DNA of 37,598 nt from Desulfofustis glycolicus DSM 9705. Its GTDB lineage: Bacteria > Desulfobacterota > Desulfobulbia > Desulfobulbales > Desulfocapsaceae. Positions 7,417-14,424 of this stretch are shown piece by piece; positions within the stretch are counted from its first letter, which is position 1, and every line of letters begins with the position of its first letter. A program made the position numbers and the translations under genes. The stretch is taken from the NCBI RefSeq assembly GCF_900130015.1, contig NZ_FQXS01000037.1:1-37598 (forward strand), given 5' to 3'. The notes under the pieces are model-generated. The model was not told the origin of the DNA, made no database searches, and was given only the letters and a program-made list of their open reading frames with translations.

Positions 7417-8565
7417 ATGAACAGTCGAGAGAGGCTATTTTGTGCCTTGAATCATAAAGAACCAGATCGTATCCCGCTCGATCTTGGAGCCGGGTGTTCC
7501 TGTAAGTTCACTGGTTATTTCTACGTCAAGCTATTGGATTACTTCGGGATACAGGAAGATCTAGTATATAATCACATCCCTTATCAACTGGTCTCAGCGT
7601 CCGACAAAGTTTTGGATTTGTTAAAGTGTGACGTTCGATCGGCAACGCTTCATCCGATTCCTCAAAGTGAAAGTCCCTATGCGAAGAAGTGGGAAGACGA
7701 GGATAGCTACTATTTAACCAACAGCTGGGGAGCGCAGTACAGGATGCCGAAACAGAATGGCTTGTACTACGACCTCGTAGGCGGTGTCCTGCAAGATGCA
7801 GAGGACGAGGAAGACGATGAGAAGTTTGTCTGGCCTGTTCCTGACAAATTTCCTCTGGCTGATAGAAAACAATTGGAAGATTACCACGCTGTTGGTTTAG
7901 CAACCACGCTATCAGAACAGTTCGGTAACGGTTTTTTACAACAGGGTCCGCTGATGTGGGGTTTTGAAAACTGGTTTGCCATGCTGCTCACCGAGCCTGA
8001 GCGTTGCACCGCTTTCATGGATAAACTCTTGGAAAAGAAAATTGAATATTATGCCAATATCTTTGAAACCTACAACGGAGTTATTGATGTTTGCAGTGAA
8101 GCTGACGATTTTGGAGAACAGCGAGGATTGTTCGTGTCTCCGAAAATCGTTAGAGATATGATTCTTCCTTATCATAAAAAACTTAATGAGTTTATCAAAT
8201 CCAATGGCGTCCCTTTCATGACGCTTCATACCTGCGGTTCGGTTGAGGCAGCCCTGCCGGATATCATTGAAGCGGGTTTCGATTGCCTGAATCCGGTACA
8301 GATTTCAGCAGCCAATATGAGCCCTGAACATTTGAAGAAGACATACGGCAAGGATATTACCTTCTGGGGAGGAGGAATCAACACCCAATCTACCCTTCCA
8401 AATGGTACTCCGGAACAGGTCAGAGAAGAAACCAAGAGAAATATGGATATCTTCGGTCAAGATGGTGGGTTCGTCTTCTCAACCGTGCACAATGTCCAAG
8501 ATGATGTCCCGATTGAAAACTTTATCGCGATGTGGGAGACGTTTCAGGATAACTGTAAATACTGA
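7417..8565 (+). CDS. UroD-fold corrinoid methyltransferase (substrate-specific, putative)
   Basis: This protein belongs to the uroporphyrinogen-decarboxylase-like superfamily, which includes the corrinoid methyltransferases MtaA, MtbA and CmuA. I start it at the ATG at 7417 (MNSRERLFCALNHKEPDRIP), which has GGAGGG 7 bases upstream, giving 382 residues. An in-frame TTG at 7381 would overlap the previous gene and is less likely. The Zn-type motif HTCG lies at residues 271-274 with another Cys at 290. The C-terminal VHNVQDDVP replaces the third Cys seen in MtaA, as in many uncharacterised UroD-like methyltransferases. It probably demethylates the imported substrate onto the corrinoid protein. 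True uroporphyrinogen decarboxylase is unlikely given the neighbours. The substrate is not known. Confidence 0.88.
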   Translation: MNSRERLFCALNHKEPDRIPLDLGAGCSCKFTGYFYVKLLDYFGIQEDLVYNHIPYQLVSASDKVLDLLKCDVRSATLHPIPQSESPYAKKWEDEDSYYLTNSWGAQYRMPKQNGLYYDLVGGVLQDAEDEEDDEKFVWPVPDKFPLADRKQLEDYHAVGLATTLSEQFGNGFLQQGPLMWGFENWFAMLLTEPERCTAFMDKLLEKKIEYYANIFETYNGVIDVCSEADDFGEQRGLFVSPKIVRDMILPYHKKLNEFIKSNGVPFMTLHTCGSVEAALPDIIEAGFDCLNPVQISAANMSPEHLKKTYGKDITFWGGGINTQSTLPNGTPEQVREETKRNMDIFGQDGGFVFSTVHNVQDDVPIENFIAMWETFQDNCKY

Positions 8566-8651
8566 TGAAATTCCTGAAATTCATAATTACCTGCCTTGTT
8601 GCTGATTTTTGAGCGTGGCTGGTAGTAACCAAGAAAATGGAGGCGCAGAGG

Positions 8652-9740
8652 ATGAAGAAGGTCATTTTGTTCCTGACAGCAGCAGCGATGTTAGCTGTAA
8701 TGACGACCGTCAGCGGTGCAGCGGACAAACCGGTCAAGTGGCGGATGCAGGTCATTCACAGCAATTCCCATTCAGACTTTCAACAGAATGTAGCAGTGGC
8801 CGAGCGAATTAAAAAGGCAACTGGAGGCAGACTAGAGATAGAAGTTGCCCCCAATGGTACGTATGTCTCCAGTCTGGAGGGTTTTCAGGCCTGCGGAGAA
8901 GGTGTCTTCGAGATGCATTCCAGTTGGCCGGTATATGCCAAAGGTGTGGAGTATGCCTTTTTGCCGCTGTCCACGGGCAATCTGCAGATGGACTCGCATG
9001 ATCGTTATATCTGGCTGTATGAGGCCGGCGGGTGGGATATCATGCAGAAAGCGTTCGACAAGATCAATCTGAAACTCCTGGCGATCGAGGTCTGGGGTAC
9101 CGAAGTCCTGATGGCCAACAAGCCCTACCAGTCGCTGGATGACATGAAAGGGACCAAAATGCGGACCTCGGATCCCCGTTTACTGGCCGAGAAGGGCATC
9201 GCCGGAATTACCCTCCCGTTGGAAGAGGTGTTCACCGGCTTGGCTTCAGGAACCGTCGATATGGCTGAATTTGGCCATCTTAAATACAATATGGGACTTG
9301 GCTTGACCGATGTGGCCAAATATGGCATCTGGCCGGATTTCTGGAACGTCCATTTCGTCACCACCGTAGTGGTCAACAAGGATGCCTGGAACAAGCTGCC
9401 CGAAGACGTGCAGATGATCGTCGAAATGGCCTTCAAGTCAGACGAGTTCAATCACTGGACTAAAAGCCAGTATAACAGCGCTGTGGCGATGAAGGAATTG
9501 TCGGAATCCGGAAAAATGGAGTTCATCCGGATGGACGAGGCGCAATTTGTCCCGCTACGTCAAAAGATGTATGAGATCGAAAAATCAGACGTTGAGAAAT
9601 TCGGCGGTCTGACCGAAGAAACTTATAACTCCATTTATGATTTTTGGTCCGTCTGGTACCCGTACAAGACGAAAGCCGCCTGGTGGGGCCAGGGACTCGA
9701 ACCTCAGGAGCAGATGGGCTTTGATCCCGCCAGCAGATAA
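8652..9740 (+). CDS. dctP: TRAP transporter solute-binding protein DctP
   Basis: This is a 362-residue periplasmic receptor of a TRAP transporter. I choose the ATG at 8652 (MKKVILFLTAAAMLAVM), preceded by GGAGG 8 bases upstream, rather than the ATG at 8637. The signal peptide is cleaved near VSGA-AD. DctP-family hallmarks are WRMQVIHSNS near the start, the KMRTSDP strand whose Arg usually holds a substrate carboxylate, and VFTGLASGTVDMAEF. It therefore likely binds an organic anion. It lies 86 bases after the UroD-type gene and is followed by both membrane subunits, so import and demethylation of the same compound are probably coupled. Confidence 0.93.
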   Translation: MKKVILFLTAAAMLAVMTTVSGAADKPVKWRMQVIHSNSHSDFQQNVAVAERIKKATGGRLEIEVAPNGTYVSSLEGFQACGEGVFEMHSSWPVYAKGVEYAFLPLSTGNLQMDSHDRYIWLYEAGGWDIMQKAFDKINLKLLAIEVWGTEVLMANKPYQSLDDMKGTKMRTSDPRLLAEKGIAGITLPLEEVFTGLASGTVDMAEFGHLKYNMGLGLTDVAKYGIWPDFWNVHFVTTVVVNKDAWNKLPEDVQMIVEMAFKSDEFNHWTKSQYNSAVAMKELSESGKMEFIRMDEAQFVPLRQKMYEIEKSDVEKFGGLTEETYNSIYDFWSVWYPYKTKAAWWGQGLEPQEQMGFDPASR

Positions 9741-9932
9741 AGATTAACCAGCAAGTGACAACCCCATGCAGCCGAGGAGTTCGGTCCCGGCTGCATGGTT
9801 TCATCAATGGCATAGTTGGGACAGATTAACCAAACTGCTTTGGGGAAATTGCGGGATTACAGGTAACCGAAAACCCGCAATATGAGCTGAGTTGAACCTG
9901 TGTTTGCTCCCGTAAAGAGGGGGGTAAGCACA
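9741..9932 (+). other. 192-base spacer between dctP and dctQ
   Basis: The spacer contains CATGCAGCCG and CGGCTGCATG (about 9764-9798), an inverted repeat able to form a stem after dctP. No T-run follows, so it may lower rather than stop transcription. Such hairpins often keep receptor mRNA more abundant than the membrane subunits. That role is an inference. Confidence 0.5.
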
Positions 9933-10466
9933 ATGCTAACCGGAAACACCGAGGGCTCAATGTTGGAAAGAATTCTGAGGATAATCGACGGGCTGAGCGT
10001 TTTCGTGGGTAAGCTTTTCAGCTTCCTGGTTCTGCCGGTCATGCTACTGGAGGCGGTTGAAGTGGTGCTGCGTTATGTATTCGACTCTCCTACTGATTGG
10101 AGCTGGGAACTGGCGACCCATCTTTCGGGAGCGATGTTCATTATGGGGGCCGCCTGGGTACTCAAAGATGACAAGCATGTACGCACCGACCTTTTTTATG
10201 CGAGATTCAGCAGGAAAGGAAGGGCTATTTTGGATCTTTTTTTCTTTACCGTCATTTTTTTCAGCTTTACCGGGGTCTTGACCTTTAAGTCCTGGGACAA
10301 GGCGATCTACTCCACCAAGATTTTCGAGCGTACCTTCAGCATGTGGGGGCCGCCGCTGTTTCCGCTAAAACTGATCATTGCCACTGGCTTTACCATGTTA
10401 CTGCTTCAAGGACTGGCGAAGTGGAGCAGAGATCTGCATTATCTCATTACTGGACGTGAAATATGA
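9933..10466 (+). CDS. dctQ: TRAP transporter small membrane subunit DctQ
   Basis: This protein has four predicted membrane helices typical of the small TRAP subunit, with the family motif FDSPTDWSWELATHLSG, AAWVLKDDKHVRTDLFYARFS, and a final helix around TGFTMLLLQGLAKW. I start at the ATG at 9933, preceded by GAGGGGGG, giving 177 residues; the in-frame GTG at 9900 and the ATG at 9960 are alternatives. Its stop overlaps the DctM start as ATGA, so the two membrane subunits are translationally coupled. Confidence 0.9.
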   Translation: MLTGNTEGSMLERILRIIDGLSVFVGKLFSFLVLPVMLLEAVEVVLRYVFDSPTDWSWELATHLSGAMFIMGAAWVLKDDKHVRTDLFYARFSRKGRAILDLFFFTVIFFSFTGVLTFKSWDKAIYSTKIFERTFSMWGPPLFPLKLIIATGFTMLLLQGLAKWSRDLHYLITGREI

Positions 10467-11794
10467 CACCGGTAGAAGCGCTATCAATTGTTGGCATCAT
10501 CTTTCTTGTTGTCCTTTTGCTCGGACATCCCCTGGCGTTTACGCTGGGCGGCCTGTCCGTATTGTTCGCTGCCACCCTCTGGGGAAACGTTGCCGCCCTC
10601 AATCTTTTCATGCGGACTACCACCAGTATTTGCACCAACATCGTTTACGTCGCGGTGCCGCTATTTATTTTCATGGGTACGATACTGGAACGCTCGGGGG
10701 CGGCGGAGGATCTTTTCGAGTCGATGTATATCGTTCTGGGGAGGATTCGCGGCGGCCTGGCTATTGCTACCGTAGTCATTTGTACGCTATTGGCGGCAGC
10801 AAGCGGTATTATCGGCGCTTCCCTGACACTAATGACCCTGTTGGCGCTGCCGTCCATGATCAAATACAATTATGATCGCGATCTGGCTACTGGGACCATC
10901 ATGGCTTCCGGCTGTTTGGGAACGATAATCCCCCCAAGCATTATTCTGGTGATTTATGGGGCTCAAGCCCAAATTTCTATCGGGAAACTGTTTGCTGGCG
11001 GTATCGGTCCGGGACTTCTGCTTTCCGGGCTCTATCTTGCCTATATCATCATTCGGGTTTGGGTCAAGCCTGACTCCGCTCCCGCCATCGATCCTGAAGA
11101 AGCTGCCAAATTCAGTACCAACCAAAAAATCATAATGGTGCTGAAATCGGTGCTGCCGACCCTGGGGCTTATCTTCCTGGTTCTCGGTTCGATCATCCTT
11201 GGCTGGGCCACCCCGACAGAGGCCGCCGCACTTGGCTGCACTGGTGCAATCCTGATCGCGATTTTCAATAAAAGGCTCTCTTGGGCGATGATCAAGGAAT
11301 GTTGCTATTTGACCATGCGAACCAATGCAATGATCATGTGGATTATTCTTGGCGCTTCAATGTTCACCGCCGTTTTCCTGGGTTTAGGGGGAGGCGACCT
11401 TATCAGTCAAATGGTAAACAACCTTGAGATTAGCCGATGGCTGGTGATGATTTTCATTCTCTTTCTGCTGCTTGTCATGGGAATGTTTATCGATTGTTAT
11501 GGCGTACTGCTTATTGGAATTCCTGTTTTTACACCAATTGTCGACCAACTGGGTTTTGATCCGCTCTGGTTCGCCATCATGTTTGCGGTTATGATTCAGG
11601 CTTCCTATCTCTCGCCGCCATTCGCCTATGCTGCTTTTTATGTCAAAGGAGTCGCGAAAGAATCAAATATTGATATACCAATCGGTCAACTTTATTTTGC
11701 CACCGGCACCTTTTTGCTGCTGCAAATGCTTGCCTTGTTGATCATGTGCTTTTTCCCAGGCATTATCACCTGGCTGCCCGCAAAAATTTATTGA
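10463..11794 (+). CDS. dctM: TRAP transporter large membrane subunit DctM
   Basis: This 443-residue protein is the 11-12 helix channel subunit of a TRAP transporter (ion-transporter superfamily), catalysing sodium-coupled uptake. Visible family segments include LLGHPLAFTLGG, SVPLFIFMGTILERSG-like VAVPLFIFMGTILER, ASGIIGASLTLMTLLALP, GTIIPPSIILVIYG and GWATPTEAAALG. The ATG overlaps the DctQ stop by 4 bases. Length is normal. It is the last gene of the transporter block and is followed by a hairpin at 11798. Confidence 0.95.
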   Translation: MTPVEALSIVGIIFLVVLLLGHPLAFTLGGLSVLFAATLWGNVAALNLFMRTTTSICTNIVYVAVPLFIFMGTILERSGAAEDLFESMYIVLGRIRGGLAIATVVICTLLAAASGIIGASLTLMTLLALPSMIKYNYDRDLATGTIMASGCLGTIIPPSIILVIYGAQAQISIGKLFAGGIGPGLLLSGLYLAYIIIRVWVKPDSAPAIDPEEAAKFSTNQKIIMVLKSVLPTLGLIFLVLGSIILGWATPTEAAALGCTGAILIAIFNKRLSWAMIKECCYLTMRTNAMIMWIILGASMFTAVFLGLGGGDLISQMVNNLEISRWLVMIFILFLLLVMGMFIDCYGVLLIGIPVFTPIVDQLGFDPLWFAIMFAVMIQASYLSPPFAYAAFYVKGVAKESNIDIPIGQLYFATGTFLLLQMLALLIMCFFPGIITWLPAKIY

Positions 11795-11797
11795 GTT

Positions 11798-11830
11798 TCT
11801 CGGCAGAGCTTTTGAAACTCTCTGCCGAGA
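11798..11830 (+). terminator. hairpin after dctM
   Basis: TCTCGGCAGAG (11798-11808) pairs perfectly with CTCTGCCGAGA (11820-11830) around an 11-base loop. It begins 4 bases after the stop codon. No T-run follows, so it may be a pause or mRNA-stabilising hairpin rather than a full terminator. Confidence 0.55.
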
Positions 11831-12259
11831 CCTTGCCGTCAGCAACTGAAAAACCGTCGCACTATGAGTTGGTATGAGCGTAGACTCTCAAAATCATAAA
11901 AAGCCGTGATTGCCTGTCAGGTGATGCAACCGCATGTGAATATGGCCGGAAGAACAATGAAGATGGAATTGTCACCTGGCATCCATATCGTTCTTATCGA
12001 GACCTAAAGTATCTATAGTCCCGCTGCGTGCAATCGGCCGAGTGGTTTCTAAAAATAAATCTTAATTACGTATAATCTCTGTCCGCGAGTCTGACGGTGA
12101 TATGTTTTTCTCATCATAGAACCGAGCGAGGTGGTTAAGCGGGATTTCGTCCCCCATGGGTTTTAACACCCTGCGCGTTAATCGGACTTCATCTGCAGCG
12201 AATCCGGTCTTCTGTTGGGTCGTAATTAAATCTTCACCATAGATCAAAAAAATATATCA
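11831..12259. other. intergenic gap before the RACE gene
   Basis: About 430 bases without a supported gene. A 61-codon frame on the minus strand (12062-12247) begins with TTG, lacks a ribosome-binding site and matches nothing I recognise. I did not find a convincing -24/-12 promoter here: the best GG-N10-GC hit (near 11922) fits poorly. The first three bases upstream of the next gene are AT-rich with no clear Shine-Dalgarno. Confidence 0.5.
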
Positions 12260-13942
12260 ATGAGCAAATTGTTGCAACACCACGAAAGTACCTGTCAGGT
12301 TGTGTTCCAGCCGATGGGGATACGGTGTAGGGTCCCCTACGGTCGAAAGATAATGGATGCAGCTGCTGACAATGCTATCAAGTTGCGTTCTGACTGTGGG
12401 GGTCAAGGACAATGCGGGAAGTGTGTAGTCAATATTTATCCCCCGAGTAAGGTATCGCCACCAACCGACAAAGAATACAGATTATTGTCGCCAGAACGCA
12501 TCAAAAAGGGGGATCGGCTGGCATGTGAAACCGAGGTTCTCGGAGAAATCTCTGTATCATTGTCTAAATCGGTTCTCGATAGTGGGGAAGCAATTGGAAA
12601 AAGCCTTGAAGGGAATGTCTTTTCCGTTGATGAAGGACGTGTCCAATCTGACCAAGAGGAAGGCGCATCGCTTGGAATCGCTATCGATATCGGAACAACA
12701 ACACTCGCGCTTTACCTCTGCGATCTCCGGTCAGCAAAGATATTGAGTTCAATTTCAGAGGCTAACCCGCAAAGACGCTATGGAGAAGATGTAATTAGCC
12801 GAATCGCGTATACAAATGAACACGGGGATGGAGTTGAGGCTTTGAACAGCCTCCTGCTGGAAACTATTAATGCGATGATCGCTCAATGTCTCGAAAATAT
12901 AGGACACCCCAAAGAGGAGGTAGAAAGGGTAACGGTGGTTGGCAATACTACCATGCAGCATCTGTTTACCGGGATTCACCCCGGCAAACTAGGTGTCGTG
13001 CCTTATATGCCTGAATCTTGCGAGGCTCAAAATTATCGGGCAGGCGACCTTTCCCTCGATGTCGACCAGAATTGCCCTGTATATGTATTTCCTGTAATTT
13101 CAGGATTCGTTGGAGGAGATACCGTTGGTGTCATGCTCTCTGAAAAACCGTACCAAAGAGATGAAGTTACTCTGATTCTGGACATAGGTACCAACGGCGA
13201 AATCGTCCTGGGAAACAGACAGTCAATCTGGGTTACCAGCTGCGCAACTGGTCCGGCACTAGAGGGTGCGCATATTAAATGCGGTATGCGGGCATCTTCC
13301 GGAGCAATAGAAAAAATTTTCATTGATCCGGTAAACTACCAGGTGCACTATGAAATGATAGGCGACAACCGGGCAATGCGTCCAAGAGGACTCTGCGGAT
13401 CTGCGATTATCGACGCTGTTGCCGAAATGCTCAAAGTGGGGCTGATCGTTCCGAGTGGTCGTCTCCGTGAAGGGTTGCCAGGAGTGCACTCCGACGAAAA
13501 AGGTGTTGGCCGCACATTCGTTATTGTTCCAAGTGAAAACGGACAGGGGCTGGACTCGATAGTACTTACGTTGCCTGACATTCGACAGGTGCAGCTAGCC
13601 AAGTCGGCTCTATCGACCGGGATTAAATTGCTGATGAAAAAATCGGGATTCAATAAGGTTGATCGGTTTGTTCTGACTGGAGCTTTTGGTGCCCGTTTTA
13701 ATTGGCGTAATGCAGTCGATATTGGGATGCTCCCTGACAGCGTCTACCAGTCCGATATCTCAGTGGTTGAAAATAGTGCAGGTCGAGGGGCGGTTATGGC
13801 TCTGTTAGACGAGAGCCTCAGGGACGAAATCGAACGGGTTGCCCTTGGCGTTCACTTCTTCGAACTGGCAGATGATCCAGAATTTGCAATGGAATTCGCA
13901 CTTCACACCTCTTTTCCGGAAATTTCCGATTTGAATGGTTGA
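12260..13942 (+). CDS. reductive activator of corrinoid enzymes (2Fe-2S + ASKHA ATPase)
   Basis: This 560-residue protein belongs to the COG3894 RACE family, which reduces inactive cob(II)alamin on corrinoid proteins back to cob(I)alamin using ATP. The N-terminal plant-type [2Fe-2S] domain has ligands C46, C52, C55 and C89 (CGGQGQCGKC and RLACE). The large DUF4445/ASKHA part has phosphate-binding motifs AIDIGTTTLALYLCD and ILDIGTNGEIVLGN, the segment VTVVGNTTMQHLFTG, and near the end FVLTGAFGARFNWRNAVDIGMLP. No good ribosome-binding site precedes the ATG, but the 2Fe-2S domain needs this start. It is the expected activator for the corrinoid protein at 6753. Confidence 0.94.
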   Translation: MSKLLQHHESTCQVVFQPMGIRCRVPYGRKIMDAAADNAIKLRSDCGGQGQCGKCVVNIYPPSKVSPPTDKEYRLLSPERIKKGDRLACETEVLGEISVSLSKSVLDSGEAIGKSLEGNVFSVDEGRVQSDQEEGASLGIAIDIGTTTLALYLCDLRSAKILSSISEANPQRRYGEDVISRIAYTNEHGDGVEALNSLLLETINAMIAQCLENIGHPKEEVERVTVVGNTTMQHLFTGIHPGKLGVVPYMPESCEAQNYRAGDLSLDVDQNCPVYVFPVISGFVGGDTVGVMLSEKPYQRDEVTLILDIGTNGEIVLGNRQSIWVTSCATGPALEGAHIKCGMRASSGAIEKIFIDPVNYQVHYEMIGDNRAMRPRGLCGSAIIDAVAEMLKVGLIVPSGRLREGLPGVHSDEKGVGRTFVIVPSENGQGLDSIVLTLPDIRQVQLAKSALSTGIKLLMKKSGFNKVDRFVLTGAFGARFNWRNAVDIGMLPDSVYQSDISVVENSAGRGAVMALLDESLRDEIERVALGVHFFELADDPEFAMEFALHTSFPEISDLNG

Positions 13943-14063
13943 TTTTAAGCGTACACGTTTCGACAACAGAAATAATATCATTTTATTACAATCACATAAT
14001 CACTCACAATGATGACTGTCGGTAGAGCAAGGAGCGCAAATTATAAGAAGGGCAACAGATAAG

Positions 14064-14402
14064 ATGATTACTGTTGAGATAACTGCCGGTATCTGCGGAT
14101 TGGTCACGATAATCCACGCTGAAGCTGAGAAAAATCTGGATTACATCGCTTCCATACGAATAGAAAGCGATTGTCCGAATTGGCAAAAAGTCGCAAAGAT
14201 ACTCGGAGAAGAAAAAATAAATGTATTAAAGGAATTGTTTATGGATAAAGACACCAGAACCCTAAATTCTCGAGTACTTGATGTAAGTCTCAATACTATT
14301 CCCCATGTTTCCTGCCCCGTAATCTCGGGAACTTTGAAAGCTCTGGAAGTCAGTGTTGGTCTGGCTTTGCCCAAAGATGCCAACATCCGGTTCAAAGCGT
14401 AG
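14064..14402 (+). CDS. DUF6951-like small protein
   Basis: This 112-residue soluble protein begins ITVEITAGICGLVTIIHAEA and has two further conserved-looking Cys positions in ESDCPNW and HVSCPVISGTLKALEVSVGLALP. I recognise it as resembling the DUF6951 family, which is repeatedly found beside corrinoid methyltransferase genes; its biochemical role is unknown. The paired Cys residues could bind a metal or cofactor. It sits 121 bases after the RACE gene and 22 bases before the DUF1638 fusion gene, so it is probably in the same transcript. A weak AAGGG lies upstream of the ATG. Family assignment is from memory of the pattern. Confidence 0.7.
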   Translation: MITVEITAGICGLVTIIHAEAEKNLDYIASIRIESDCPNWQKVAKILGEEKINVLKELFMDKDTRTLNSRVLDVSLNTIPHVSCPVISGTLKALEVSVGLALPKDANIRFKA

Positions 14403-14424
14403 CATCCTGTAAGGAGATTCTATC

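Noticed and set aside
11920-11940. GG-N10-GC pattern that could be a sigma-54 promoter for the RACE gene
   Set aside because: Only the GG and GC match; the flanking consensus bases and the TT of the -12 box do not, and the start would be over 300 bases from the gene.
12062-12247. 61-codon frame on the minus strand upstream of the RACE gene
   Set aside because: TTG start, no ribosome-binding site and no family resemblance.
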